A stretch of 64,000 nucleotides of DNA from Desulfofustis sp964433645. Its GTDB lineage: Bacteria > Desulfobacterota > Desulfobulbia > Desulfobulbales > Desulfocapsaceae. Position numbers and translations under genes: made by a program. The stretch is from NCBI GenBank assembly GCA_964433645.1, contig CAYSSK010000001.1, positions 1 through 64,000 on the forward strand, written 5' to 3'. Below, one piece after another: positions 16,449 to 25,696 of this stretch. Under the pieces are notes generated by a model. It saw only the letters and a program-made list of their open reading frames with translations, did no database searches and was not told the DNA's origin. The number at the start of each line of letters is the position of its first letter. Position 1 is the stretch's first letter.

Positions 16449-16883
16449 CTAGAGTCTGACAATCGCGTCCCCGGCGGCGACGGTGCCGCCGACCAGCACT
16501 TTGGCAAAAATTCCTTCACGCGGCATAATACAGTCGCCAGTCGCTTTTTTAATCGCGCAGCCGCTGTTGTGGCACTCTTTGCCGATCTGCGTAATTTCCA
16601 CTTCCACCGACTCGCCAACGCGCAGCCTGCCGCCGATCGGCAGGGTCGCCAGATCGAGGCCGCGGGTGATGATGTTTTCGGCAAAAGCCCCCTGCGCCAG
16701 CTCCGGCAGCAGTTCCTTGACCCGATCGATGCTCTCGCCGGCCAGCAGGGACACCTGCCGATGCCAGGCGCCGGCATGGGCATCATTTTCTATCCCCCAG
16801 TCCTGCTTGAAGACCGCCTGTTGAACCGAAGTCTTGACCACTCCTTTCCGCTCGCTGATGCACAGTGCTTCTACCCGGGCCAT
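16449..16883 (-). CDS. MOSC domain protein
   Basis: 144 residues, the short single-domain form of the MOSC family (sulfur-carrier domain of Moco sulfurase). The block IGKECHNSGCAIKKATGDC around residues 101-119 holds conserved Cys residues, preceded by AFAENIITRGLDL. It presumably handles a sulfur or molybdenum-cofactor intermediate in the cytoplasm. It lies upstream, in the same direction, of no gene in the window but close to moeA and moaA, which suits a role in molybdenum-cofactor metabolism. Confidence 0.88.
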   Translation of the reverse strand: MARVEALCISERKGVVKTSVQQAVFKQDWGIENDAHAGAWHRQVSLLAGESIDRVKELLPELAQGAFAENIITRGLDLATLPIGGRLRVGESVEVEITQIGKECHNSGCAIKKATGDCIMPREGIFAKVLVGGTVAAGDAIVRL

Positions 16884-17076
16884 GGCCGTCTCCTCAAAAC
16901 AGATGAATTCGTATCAAGCACATAATCGGACCACCCGTCGCCGCAATTTCAAACAGATAACAACTAACCCTCATGACCAGAGGTCACAACGAACAATGAA
17001 AATCGTCATCTCGGTCGGAAGGGCTGGCCGATCCTGACTCCAGCTGCTGCGCTGCGGCCTGGTCGGCTCAATCTCC
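16884..17076. other. Intergenic region between the MOSC gene and repeat B
   Basis: No gene seen. It contains the start-side leader of the MOSC gene (minus strand) and GC-rich sequence leading into the dispersed repeat. Confidence 0.4.
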
Positions 17077-17229
17077 ACCAATGGCGGGACAGGTTTTAAC
17101 CTGTCCCCCGCTGGCTATCAGCTGACGTCCTGTCAGCCACCCTTCGGGCCTGATTCTCCGTGTAGCCGGGCCTTGGCGATGCAGCCTCCGGCAGAACCGC
17201 CCAGCCCGGGGAAGAGATTTTCATATAAA
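17077..17229 (+). repeat. Dispersed repeat, copy B
   Basis: Full core copy. It starts with the palindrome GGGACAGGTTTTAACCTGTCCC region (17086-17107), then a GCTGGCTATCAGCTGAC segment, a GGGCCTGATTCTCCG block, the AGCCGGGCC...CAGCCCGG pair and the terminal TTTTCATATAAA. It is more diverged from copies A and C than these are from one another. It lies between moeA and the MOSC gene. Confidence 0.85.
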
Positions 17230-17262
17230 CCGGCGCCGGTCGAGCCCATTTTTGCGGGACCG

Positions 17263-18471
17263 TCAAAATAAAAAAACCTCGATCAGGTCGTCCGCCCCGA
17301 GCACCTCTCCCGGTTCCAGGACAATATAGCCGTCGGCATGGACAATGGAGCTGAGCATATGCGAACCTTGCCTGGCCATTTCCCGAATAACCGCCAATTC
17401 GTTAGGATGTTCCTCGACGGTGACGCGGATGAAATTGGTTCGTTTGCCGGTGTTGACCACTCGCTCCGGAGAACGCGCGGTCAGGGTCCGGCTCACCGAC
17501 GCGGTCCCCTGCAACGTGGCCAGCACCGGCCGCACATAGTTGCTGAAACACATAAAAGCCGACACCGGGTTACCGGGCAGTCCAAAGAGCAGAGTATCGC
17601 CCCGGCGACATACAAACAGCGGCTTGCCCGGTTTTTGACTGATCTTCCAGAACAGCTCGGTAAACCCGGCGGCCAGGGCGCTCTCTTTGACGTGATCGTG
17701 CTGACCAACGGACACGCCGCCGGAACAGAGAATAACGGCATCCTCGGCACCAACCGCCTGCTCAATCGCGGTAGTGGTTTCCTCCAGGCTGTCGCTGACC
17801 CGCACGACCGAGCGCAGGATTGCTCCGGCATCCTTGACGGCACTGGCCAGCATGATGGAATTGGAATCCCTGATCTGATGGGGCTTGATCTGCTGATCAT
17901 CGGGGCGGGCCAGCTCGGTGCCGGTAACGAGCAGCGACACCCGCGGCTGGACATGGACCGGCACCAAGCAGATGCCAAAGGCGGCGAGCAGGGCCAGCTC
18001 CCGGGCTTCGAGACGGGTGCCGCCGGCAAGCAACAGATCGCCGGCATGAAACTCTTCGCCCTGACGACGCACATCCTGCCCCAGTGCATGAATGGCCAGA
18101 ATCTCGACACAATCACCTGCCTGTCTGGTATCCTCCTGGCGAACGACCGTATCGGCGCCGTCCGGCAACACCGCGCCGGTGCTGATCCTGACCGCCGCCC
18201 CGGCAGGCAGCCGACCGGCAAACGGTACCCCGGCCTGGCTCTCTCCAATCAAAGCCAAGGCGACGGGGCGCTCCCCGGTGGCACCGGCACAATCAGCCCA
18301 GCGAACCGCAAAGCCGTCCATGGCCGAACTGGTAAAACGTGGCGATGGCTCGGGTGCGATCTGGTCCTCGTACAAAAAGCAGCCGTGAGCAGCCTCGAGC
18401 GATACCACGCCTCGACGTGGTGCGGGAATGTTGTCCTGCAGGATCTGTAACGCTTCCTGAACGGAAATCAT
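17263..18471 (-). CDS. moeA: Molybdopterin molybdenumtransferase MoeA
   Basis: 402 residues from the ATG at 18469-18471, with GGTGAGG upstream. MoeA inserts molybdate into adenylylated molybdopterin to finish Moco. The family marks SSAMDGFAVR (near 47), ISTGAVLPDGADTVV, and the MogA-like fold with LCSGGVSVGQHDHVK (near 245) and LFGLPGNPVSAF (near 310) are all present and standard. It follows moaA by only about 11 bases, so the two share a transcript that begins at the Moco-riboswitch leader. Confidence 0.94.
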   Translation of the reverse strand: MISVQEALQILQDNIPAPRRGVVSLEAAHGCFLYEDQIAPEPSPRFTSSAMDGFAVRWADCAGATGERPVALALIGESQAGVPFAGRLPAGAAVRISTGAVLPDGADTVVRQEDTRQAGDCVEILAIHALGQDVRRQGEEFHAGDLLLAGGTRLEARELALLAAFGICLVPVHVQPRVSLLVTGTELARPDDQQIKPHQIRDSNSIMLASAVKDAGAILRSVVRVSDSLEETTTAIEQAVGAEDAVILCSGGVSVGQHDHVKESALAAGFTELFWKISQKPGKPLFVCRRGDTLLFGLPGNPVSAFMCFSNYVRPVLATLQGTASVSRTLTARSPERVVNTGKRTNFIRVTVEEHPNELAVIREMARQGSHMLSSIVHADGYIVLEPGEVLGADDLIEVFLF

Positions 18472-18482
18472 CGCCTCACCCG

Positions 18483-19505
18483 CTAACCGCCAATGGTCGC
18501 CATGGACGGTTCGTCGTGGCTCCCCTGGTTTTTTTCGGTTTCGTGACCGTTGGCACAGCGCTGAGAGACGCACTTCCTGATGGCCGCGGCAATCGCTTCA
18601 TCGGAGGTGCCGGAGCGAAGCAGTTCCCGGAGATCCAGCACGCCATCATCGTAAAGGCAGGTCTTCAACATTCCCGGCGGGGTAATGCGGATCTTATTGC
18701 AGCGTGCGCAAAACTGCCGGGAATGTCCCTCGATAATACCGATGCTGCCGAGAAAACCGGGCAGGCTGAAACGCCGTGCGGTGGCGATTTCCGACTGCCG
18801 AATTTCCGAAAGCCCGGGAAACAACCGCTGCAGGCGGTCGTACAAAGCAGGTCCGGCCGGCCTGAAAACACTGCCGGAAAACGGCATCATTTCGATAAAT
18901 CTCAGGTCCAGGCGGTTGCTGCAGGCAAGATCCCCTAAGGCGACGATCTCCGCATCGCCGGTATCCTCGTCGACGACACTGTTGATCTTGAGCTTGATGC
19001 CATGGGCCAGAGCGCCACGGAACGTAGCCAGCACCTGATCGAGCCGGTCACGGCGGGTTATCGTCATGAAACGGGCCCTATCGAGGGTGTCCAGACTCAG
19101 ATTGATACCGTCGATACCGATCTCTTGCAGCCGTTCCAGGTAGGCCGCCGTTTCGACCCCGTTGGTCGTCACGTAAACCCGTAGTCCCGGATGTCGCCGT
19201 TTCAGTCGTTCCAGGAAATCGATGCAGCCGCGCCGGACAAACGGCTCTCCGCCGGTCACCCGAACTTTGGTGATTCCCATGGACAGACCGATCCCCACCA
19301 ATCGTTCAAGTTCTTCATAGCTCAGGGTCTGATCATGGGCGATCGGCGCCACGCCCTGCTCCGGCATGCAATAGCGACAACGCAGGTTGCAGCGATCGGT
19401 AATGGCCAATCGGAGGTAGGTGATCAATCGACCATGGTTGTCGATCAGAGGGGGTGCGGCAGCCATGGAGGCGGTGCCACCGTTGGTGAGATGATCGATG
19501 CGCAT
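18483..19505 (-). CDS. moaA: GTP 3',8-cyclase MoaA
   Basis: A 340-residue radical SAM enzyme that turns GTP into 3',8-cyclo-7,8-dihydro-GTP, the first Moco step. The N-terminal [4Fe-4S] cysteines are C39-x3-C43-x2-C46 (CNLRCRYC). The C-terminal cluster is CARC followed by Cys 13 residues on. The chain ends in Gly-Gly, which MoaA needs for activity. I chose the ATG at 19503-19505, 5-7 bases after AGGAG, instead of a GTG two codons earlier. A probable Moco riboswitch lies directly upstream. Confidence 0.95.
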   Translation of the reverse strand: MRIDHLTNGGTASMAAAPPLIDNHGRLITYLRLAITDRCNLRCRYCMPEQGVAPIAHDQTLSYEELERLVGIGLSMGITKVRVTGGEPFVRRGCIDFLERLKRRHPGLRVYVTTNGVETAAYLERLQEIGIDGINLSLDTLDRARFMTITRRDRLDQVLATFRGALAHGIKLKINSVVDEDTGDAEIVALGDLACSNRLDLRFIEMMPFSGSVFRPAGPALYDRLQRLFPGLSEIRQSEIATARRFSLPGFLGSIGIIEGHSRQFCARCNKIRITPPGMLKTCLYDDGVLDLRELLRSGTSDEAIAAAIRKCVSQRCANGHETEKNQGSHDEPSMATIGG

Positions 19506-19524
19506 ATTCACTCCTTTTCAATAT

Positions 19525-19625
19525 CGGAAGGCAGGGCGGTTTCCCGCCCAACCCTTGCGGCCTCAGGCCATATCCGACAGTACGTCGGACGTAGGCCTTT
19601 CGGCTCGGAGTTATGTGGTTGTCAG
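19525..19625 (-). promoter_or_regulatory. Probable molybdenum-cofactor (Moco) riboswitch
   Basis: The moaA leader contains CTCCGAGCC, a GCCGAAAGGC hairpin with a GAAA tetraloop, then GGCCTACGTCCGAC paired with GTCGGATATGGCC, resembling an 11-nt tetraloop receptor (CCUAxG/UAUGG). Further GC hairpins reach the ribosome binding site. A GAAA tetraloop with receptor in front of moaA is the hallmark of the Moco RNA motif. The A-rich GGAGTG start region would be sequestered by the last hairpin (GGGCGG/CCGCCC). Confidence 0.7.
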
Positions 19626-19708
19626 ACAGTGTCGTATAATATTGTCATTGTTGGGCCACTCTTTCAAGCCTTTTTTTGTCCGTCCGGATCTGAAATATCG
19701 CGCTGTTT

Positions 19709-19957
19709 TTACCGTACCTGACCCGTTGACAGCCAATCCCGGAGTTCAGCCCGGTCCGGCACCCGGCCGACCGACTTGAGCACCCCATCGATGAGGACGG
19801 CCGGAGGAGCGTAGGCCCCGCGGGCAATCATCTGCTCGAAATCGGTGTGTGTTTCAACGACAACCCGGACATCGCTTTCGACAACGACAGCGGCAACCCG
19901 GCGCAATACAGCACGGCACAGGTCATCCTCCAGCCCCAGGACGGTGATCGTTATCAT
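19709..19957 (-). CDS. Thioredoxin-fold small protein with one Cys
   Basis: 82 residues with the layout of the small redox-active disulfide protein family (Thioredoxin_3) that commonly follows ArsR regulators: a first strand ITITVLG, a helix, then YAPPAVLIDG with the cis-Pro and GRVPDRAELRDWL. The usual CxxC is replaced by a lone Cys near residue 13 (LEDDLCRAV), so it cannot form the normal dithiol. It overlaps the ArsR stop codon (ATGA). Confidence 0.75.
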   Translation of the reverse strand: MITITVLGLEDDLCRAVLRRVAAVVVESDVRVVVETHTDFEQMIARGAYAPPAVLIDGVLKSVGRVPDRAELRDWLSTGQVR

Positions 19958-20331
19958 CCTCCCGGTCCTTTGAGCGGACGAAGCGTCGCCGGCGGCTGGC
20001 CACTCTGGTGCCGGTCGGCACCACGAATTGCCTCGAGCAGATAAAAGATATGGAGGACATACGGGATCCGGAGACGATAATATACCTGCTTGCCGCGTTT
20101 GTCATCGGCCACGATACCGCTCTCCCGCAACTGATTGAGATGCTTGGACACCGTCGACATATCATGCCCGACCACGTCGGTCAGCTCCTGAACGCACCGC
20201 TCTCCACCCGACAACGCCTCGATCAGCATCAACCGGGACGGGTGGGCCAGAACCTTGAGCAAATCGGCCCAGGCGACAAACTCTTGCCGCGCTGCAGGAC
20301 GTTGCAAAAATAGTGTTTCTTCCGAACCCAT
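19954..20331 (-). CDS. ArsR-family transcriptional regulator
   Basis: 125 residues from the ATG at 20329-20331, with AAAGGAG upstream. The winged helix-turn-helix is clear: LLKVLAHPSRLMLIEAL, then ELTDVVGHDMSTVSKHLNQL and VYYRL. A Cys in GERCVQEL is at the position of the ELCVCDL metal site of ArsR, with one Cys only. It probably represses itself and the coupled thioredoxin-fold gene; the inducer could be arsenite or another thiol-reactive agent. Confidence 0.88.
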   Translation of the reverse strand: MGSEETLFLQRPAARQEFVAWADLLKVLAHPSRLMLIEALSGGERCVQELTDVVGHDMSTVSKHLNQLRESGIVADDKRGKQVYYRLRIPYVLHIFYLLEAIRGADRHQSGQPPATLRPLKGPGG

Positions 20332-20385
20332 CTCTTTCTCCTTTGCGGCGCCCCGGCCGGCCATCATCCCAGCCCGCCGCGGCAC

Positions 20386-20793
20386 CTACCGCCCCGCATC
20401 GCCGCCGCCAGGCAAATCGGAACGACCGGCCGCCTTGTCGATAGCCGCCACGATATCGCTGATCGGTCCCAGTTTCTTCAGTACCGCGACCGGCGCAAGC
20501 TGCCGCACCTGATCGTAGAACTGTTTGTCGTCATAGCCGCTGTAGACGATGATCGGAATGCCATATCGTGCCTTGATCTGCTGCGCCGCCTCTATCCCGC
20601 TCAGCTCACCGGCCAGCGTGACATCCATCAGGACCACGTCAAACGCTGCGCAACCGGCACGGCGCACGGCCTCTTCACCGGTGGTAACGACCTCGTCCAC
20701 CCGATACCCCCGGGCCTGCAATTTCCTGACGATCATCAGACCGATCAGCACTTCATCCTCAACGACCATTACCTTTATCGGCTGTTGCTTCAT
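20386..20793 (-). CDS. Single-domain response regulator
   Basis: 135 residues, REC domain only: acidic pair VVEDE, phosphoacceptor Asp in VLMDVTL near residue 56, Ser/Thr in IVYSG near 85 and Lys in VLKKLG. It has no output domain, so it signals by protein contact. Its ATG overlaps the stop of the sensor kinase upstream, making an obvious cognate pair. Confidence 0.9.
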   Translation of the reverse strand: MKQQPIKVMVVEDEVLIGLMIVRKLQARGYRVDEVVTTGEEAVRRAGCAAFDVVLMDVTLAGELSGIEAAQQIKARYGIPIIVYSGYDDKQFYDQVRQLAPVAVLKKLGPISDIVAAIDKAAGRSDLPGGGDAGR

Positions 20794-23366
20794 ATCCGTT
20801 TATTTCCACGCGGTTCGGAAAACGTGATTTCATATCGGGTGCCACTGGTGCGGTCAACGTTGATTGTCCCGGCCAGTTGGACCATCACCAGAGAGGAGAT
20901 GATCTGCAGACCGAAGGAGCCACCCCGCATCACATCGATCCCCTTCTCCAGTCCGATCCCATCATCTTCAATGATCAACCGGGAGACCCCGCTCGCATCC
21001 TGCCGCAAGCTAATGGTGATGACCCCGGAACGCTCATCCGGAAAGGCATGCTTCAGGGAATTGGTGACAATTTCATTGACGACCAGGCCGAGCGGCACCG
21101 CATAATCGATGTTGAGCACCAGCGACTCGATATCGACCCGCAATTCGATACGATCGTCACTGACCATATTGGTGACCAAGGCCTGGCTGATCTCCCTGAC
21201 ATAGGAACCCATATCGACCTCGGACAAGTTTTGCGACTGGTAGAGCTTCTCATGGACCAGAGCCATTGCCCGAATCCGGTTCTCCATCTCCCGGAAGACC
21301 ATTCTGACGTGCTCATCCTCCACTTCCATGGTCTGCAGGTTGAGCATGGAAATGATTACCAGCATATTGTTCTTGGTGCGATGGTAGATCTCTCTGAGCA
21401 GGATTTCCTTTTCTTCCAATGATTTCTGTAATTGGTGATCCTGCAGGCGCAAACGCTCTTCGTGCCGCTTAAGATCGCTGACATCGATGATCGTGCCGAC
21501 GAAAACCTGCTTGCCTCGCCAGGTGGTGCTTTTCGCCCATATTTCACTGTGGAATATCGATCCGTCGGAACGCACGCAGCTGACATTGGACGGCTGCATA
21601 TCGGTATCGTTTGCCAAACGTTGCAAGTGTTTGGCGGCAACCGGCCGGTCCTGTGATTGCACTACCAGCAGCGGGTCGGTGCCGATCAACTGCTCGCGTC
21701 CGGTGCGCAAGAGCTGGGCAAACGATGAATTGACATGGGTAAGCACCCCGTCGCTGACGATGAAGATCCCCGCCTTCGAGGCCTCCATCGTGTCATAGTA
21801 CTGTTGTCGGCTCAGGCGCAGCGCCTCGTCGACGATCTGCCGCCGTTCCGCTTCTTTTCTCAGCAGTTCAACGGTTTCTTCCAACTCGCTGCGCTTGTCG
21901 ATCAACTCCTGGGTACGATTGGCGACCATCCGTTCCAACTCTTCAGCATAGCGGGCCTGGGACCGCTGGGCGATCTGCAGCTGTTCCACCATGTCGTTGA
22001 ACGATGCGGCCAAGACGCCGGCTTCATCAGTCGTCATTACCGGACAACGCACCGTCAGGTCGCCTTCGGTTACCCGGCGGGTAGCCGTGGCCAATGTCCG
22101 CAACGGGCTGACCAAGTGGCGCACGGCCAGGAAGATGACAACAACGGCTACCAGGATTACCGCCAGAGACAGGACGGTGCCCCTCAGTTCGACCCGCCCG
22201 ATTGTTTCGGCGAGTGCCAGCTGGTTTTTCTCGACAGCCGCCAGGATATCATGCTCGCTGGCGACCACGCCGTAGACCCATCCCAGACCGGACATCCTGC
22301 TCGCCGCCAGATAATAACGCTGATCACCGTCGTACAGTTCATACAGTCCTTGTTGGCGATCCTGCATGGCCCTGGCCAGGTCCCGGATTCGGGGGTCGGT
22401 CGAGTCATAGAGTGAAAGATTCAGTCGATCGGCGGAATTGCGGAACCGCTCGCGATTTATACGCAGACCGAAAAACGGATAATGATCTTCGGCAAGCCCG
22501 ATCACTCCGCCGCCTCGATCGATCAGAAAAGAAAACAGGATCGGATCGATATGCCCACCGTCACCGCCGGAGAGGATCTCTTCGACCACGGTGTGCAACG
22601 GCACATCGATTCCGGTAATACCGCGAAATTCTCCCCTTGCATCATGAATCGGCGCGCTCGCCGTCAGCATCAAACCGTCGATGACATCATCCTGATAGAC
22701 TCCCGTCCAGCGAACCCGACGATCGGTCCGCCCGGAACCGCTGAAGATGGTCACCGGTTCTCCGTCGCGCAGGTCGAATTGGGCAGTGGGCGGCAGCGAC
22801 CGCGCCGCCTCGCGGCCCCTGGCTTCTTCCGTACAATACTGGCCGATACCGGTGACGGTAATAATATGACTGGCGAGCACTTCAGGGTTTTCGGCAAGTA
22901 CCCGCTGCAGCAACGGTGCCATATGGGTCAAGGCACGCAGTTCACGGATACTATCAGCCTGCAGGTCCACACCGCCCCAATAGACCGAGACGACGGGGTC
23001 ATCTACGTCATTGACCCAGTGTCCGTTATCCGGCCGGCGCGAAAACCTGACATCGCGCAGCGGCCGGCCGGCATAGCCGTCAAGATCGGCGTAAATCAGC
23101 GATGCCTGACTGGCCACCAGCCCGGCGCAGGAGGCAACACGATCGAAAAAGGCCTGGTACCTGGTCGCCCGCTCCTGCGTGAACCCGGACAGAGACGACA
23201 TCACCTGAGCCTTGATCTGTTTTTCGCTGATCGCCGCCACCTCCCGGCCATAGGCATTGATGACCTGGAGTGCGGTATAGGTCAAGGAAACGACCGACAG
23301 CACGATCACTACCGTCAACAGCACAAACAGCTTAAGCCCAATATATGATTGAATTTTTCTGATCAT
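20790..23366 (-). CDS. Membrane sensor histidine kinase (Cache-HAMP-PAS-HisKA_2)
   Basis: 858 residues. A first transmembrane helix (about 12-33), a periplasmic double-Cache-like region (about 40-385), and a second helix (about 395-418) are followed by HAMP, a coiled coil, and a PAS domain (about 515-630). A HisKA_2 dimerisation helix with phospho-His in REIYHRTKNNM (near 650) precedes HATPase_c with NEIVTNSLKHAF and DDGIGLEKG. HisKA_2 kinases often pair with small REC proteins, as here. The ligand is unknown; Cache domains usually bind small organic molecules. Confidence 0.9.
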   Translation of the reverse strand: MIRKIQSYIGLKLFVLLTVVIVLSVVSLTYTALQVINAYGREVAAISEKQIKAQVMSSLSGFTQERATRYQAFFDRVASCAGLVASQASLIYADLDGYAGRPLRDVRFSRRPDNGHWVNDVDDPVVSVYWGGVDLQADSIRELRALTHMAPLLQRVLAENPEVLASHIITVTGIGQYCTEEARGREAARSLPPTAQFDLRDGEPVTIFSGSGRTDRRVRWTGVYQDDVIDGLMLTASAPIHDARGEFRGITGIDVPLHTVVEEILSGGDGGHIDPILFSFLIDRGGGVIGLAEDHYPFFGLRINRERFRNSADRLNLSLYDSTDPRIRDLARAMQDRQQGLYELYDGDQRYYLAASRMSGLGWVYGVVASEHDILAAVEKNQLALAETIGRVELRGTVLSLAVILVAVVVIFLAVRHLVSPLRTLATATRRVTEGDLTVRCPVMTTDEAGVLAASFNDMVEQLQIAQRSQARYAEELERMVANRTQELIDKRSELEETVELLRKEAERRQIVDEALRLSRQQYYDTMEASKAGIFIVSDGVLTHVNSSFAQLLRTGREQLIGTDPLLVVQSQDRPVAAKHLQRLANDTDMQPSNVSCVRSDGSIFHSEIWAKSTTWRGKQVFVGTIIDVSDLKRHEERLRLQDHQLQKSLEEKEILLREIYHRTKNNMLVIISMLNLQTMEVEDEHVRMVFREMENRIRAMALVHEKLYQSQNLSEVDMGSYVREISQALVTNMVSDDRIELRVDIESLVLNIDYAVPLGLVVNEIVTNSLKHAFPDERSGVITISLRQDASGVSRLIIEDDGIGLEKGIDVMRGGSFGLQIISSLVMVQLAGTINVDRTSGTRYEITFSEPRGNKRI

Positions 23367-23653
23367 CTTCGGAGCATTACCGGTCTTTCTGCCTGGTTGC
23401 GGGACGGTTACAGTTGTACCGTGATTTTTCCGCGGCTTCCACTATTATCATACCGGGTGCCGGCCCGGCGACAGCGCTCGATGGTTGCAAAATGGTCTGA
23501 GTTCTGGCAATTATCACAAAGCTGCATACTATCTTGCTGCCCTGGTGTGCAAAACCACAGCGAACCACCCGACCACCGGGTAACGTATAGTCCACGTCTG
23601 AAACGCAACGACGTCAGCCGGACCACCGGTCGACCAGCCAGGAGCGCACGACT
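23367..23653. other. Divergent intergenic region
   Basis: About 290 bases between the sensor kinase (minus) and the M24 peptidase (plus). No gene. It must hold both promoters, but no convincing -35/-10 pair stands out. Confidence 0.4.
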
Positions 23654-24760
23654 ATGATCCCTGCCAAACTGAGGCGCCTCGAAGAAAAGCTGCATACGTG
23701 GCGAATCGAGGCCGTGGCCCTCAATGCCGGAGCAAGTCTGACCTATCTGACCGGTCTGGATTTCCACGTAATGGAGCGACCGGTGGTTCTGCTGCACCGG
23801 ATCGGCTCCACTCCGCTGCTGATTCTGCCGGAATTGGAAGCGGCCAGACTCGACCACCTCGATTACCCGATCGATGCCTGTTTTTACCCCGAGAACCCGG
23901 ATCAATGGCCGCAGGTCTTCAAAGAAGCCGTTGCTTCGCTACAACTTAGCGAGACATCAATCGGGATTGAACCGGGACAACTCCGGCTGCTGGAATATCA
24001 CCTCCTGCGCACCGGTCTGCCGGAATCGGCCTTCACCGACGGCTCCGCCGTTCTCTCCGCCCTGCGCAGCATCAAAGATGCCGAGGAGCTGGCCTTACTG
24101 GAAAAGGCGGTTGATATTGCCGAGCGTGCCTTGCAGGCCACGCTGCTGCAGGTCAGGATCGGCATCAGTGAATATGAATTCGCCGAAGAACTGGTGGTAC
24201 AGCTCCTGCGCCATGGCTCCCAAGCCAACTTGCCCTTTACTCCTATCGTCGCCTCCGGGCCGAATGGAGCCAACCCCCATGCCCGGCCGGGAGAACGCCG
24301 GCTAGCCAGCGGCGACCTGCTGGTCGTCGACTGGGGGGCCCGGTGGCACGGTTACGCGGCCGATTTAACCCGCACCTTTGGTGTCGGCCAGGTTGATCGA
24401 CAGGAACAGGAGATGTACGCCATTGTCCGGCGGGCCAATTGTGCCGGCCGGTTGGCCGGTCGTCCCGAATTTCCCTGTGCCGCAATCGACAAGGCGGCCA
24501 GAGCGGTCATCGAAGAGGCCGGTTATGGCGCTCTTTATACCCATCGCACCGGACACGGCATCGGCCTGGAATGCCACGAACCTCCTTACATCCATGCCGA
24601 CAATCAGCACCTATTGCAACCGGGCATGACCTTCACCGTTGAGCCGGGCATTTATCTGCCCGGCCGGAACGGTGTAAGAATTGAAGATGATGTTGTGATT
24701 ACCGACGGCGGATGCCGATCACTCAGTTCGTTCTCCAGAGAATTGATTTTTATTTCCTGA
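23654..24760 (+). CDS. M24-family aminopeptidase (Xaa-Pro dipeptidase/aminopeptidase)
   Basis: 368 residues, with an N-terminal creatinase-like domain (1-130) and a C-terminal pita-bread catalytic domain. Metal ligands are readable: Asp in VVDWGARW and Asp in YAADLTRTF, His in RTGHGIGLE, Glu in FTVEPGIYL, and Glu in VRIEDDVVI. The HEPPYIH segment fits prolidase or aminopeptidase P rather than methionine aminopeptidase. It cleaves Xaa-Pro peptides in the cytoplasm. Confidence 0.93.
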   Translation: MIPAKLRRLEEKLHTWRIEAVALNAGASLTYLTGLDFHVMERPVVLLHRIGSTPLLILPELEAARLDHLDYPIDACFYPENPDQWPQVFKEAVASLQLSETSIGIEPGQLRLLEYHLLRTGLPESAFTDGSAVLSALRSIKDAEELALLEKAVDIAERALQATLLQVRIGISEYEFAEELVVQLLRHGSQANLPFTPIVASGPNGANPHARPGERRLASGDLLVVDWGARWHGYAADLTRTFGVGQVDRQEQEMYAIVRRANCAGRLAGRPEFPCAAIDKAARAVIEEAGYGALYTHRTGHGIGLECHEPPYIHADNQHLLQPGMTFTVEPGIYLPGRNGVRIEDDVVITDGGCRSLSSFSRELIFIS

Positions 24761-25363
24761 CCACCTCTTTCTTTTTCTTCATCTCCGCCGATCAGGCCAT
24801 GCGTGTTTGCGAAAGTGTTGGCTCTCCGAAAGCACTCCAATACTTAATGCAAGATCACGACGAACACAACAAGAGTGCGGCAGGCATCGTCTTTTTGGGA
24901 AACCGATATTCCGAGGAGAAAGCCTGCTCGTTCGGCGCCGGGTTTTAACGGAAATACTCCCTTTCCAGGCAACCCAAAAACAAGCTGTCCACTATCTGGT
25001 CCGACTCGTCATCCGCCAGATATTTTACACTCTACCCTCGCTTATTGCTTTTCTTTTTTTTGTCTAAATATTTGATTTTTCAATTTATTCAGGATATTTC
25101 TATGATCATTTCTCTATCTTTCCAGAGACAATTTTCCTCCAAAACATTGTTTGGAATAATGCACCTTTTTCTTATTGCCTCTCTGATAATCAATGAGTAT
25201 AGTTGCTCTTGTTATTGAAACACTTCACCTCGCTTCAAGGTGAATTATACGGCTGCGCTGAACAATTCGAATTTTCGTTCACGATCAAGATAAACGTGAA
25301 GTCGAACGGAAACTCCTTTTTTCAAGGTAGCTTAATCCTTGCAACCAATATACAGGAGACATT
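24761..25363. other. AT-rich intergenic region
   Basis: About 600 bases without a supported gene. Short frames at the left end are low-complexity continuations. A TTCACCT...AGGTGAA hairpin lies near 25224-25243, and TTTCGTTCACG and CGTGAA arms lie near 25275-25300, in the leader of the AbrB-like gene. The lower GC may reflect a past insertion. Confidence 0.4.
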
Positions 25364-25696
25364 ATGGCCCGACAAACGCAATTCGATCTTGATACACTAC
25401 GGACGTTGGTTAATTCCGGGAAGTCAAAGGCTGAAATCATGACCGAGATGGATATCAAAAATCATCCCACTTTCAACAATCTCATGCTGAAATTGATGGA
25501 CACCGACAAAAAGTATTATCGTGTAAAGAGTTCTCGACGGACAAAAACAGTCAAAAATCCCGTCGTCAAAATCGGCAAAAGAAACACCCTGACCCTGTCG
25601 GCAAAAAACCTTGAAGGCAGTGGCTTTGGACCGGGAGATGCTTTTACCGTTTCTTTCAGCAAAAAGAAGATTACGCTGACCTTGCAGGAAAACTAA
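25364..25696 (+). CDS. Small protein with SpoVT/AbrB-like C-terminus
   Basis: 110 residues with a good CAGGAG ribosome binding site. The C-terminal 45 residues (VVKIGKRNTLTLSAKNLEG, FGPGDAFTVSFS) follow the swapped-hairpin AbrB pattern: a strand, a turn, a GDxFxV strand. The N-terminal part (LDTLRTLVNSGKSKAEIMTEM) looks like a helix-turn-helix segment. Likely a small DNA-binding regulator. It is transcribed alone. Confidence 0.6.
   Translation: MARQTQFDLDTLRTLVNSGKSKAEIMTEMDIKNHPTFNNLMLKLMDTDKKYYRVKSSRRTKTVKNPVVKIGKRNTLTLSAKNLEGSGFGPGDAFTVSFSKKKITLTLQEN

Noticed and set aside
25190..25200. TGATAATCAATGAGT as a second Fur box
   Set aside because: Only one half-site resembles the consensus and it is about 170 bases from the nearest start codon.
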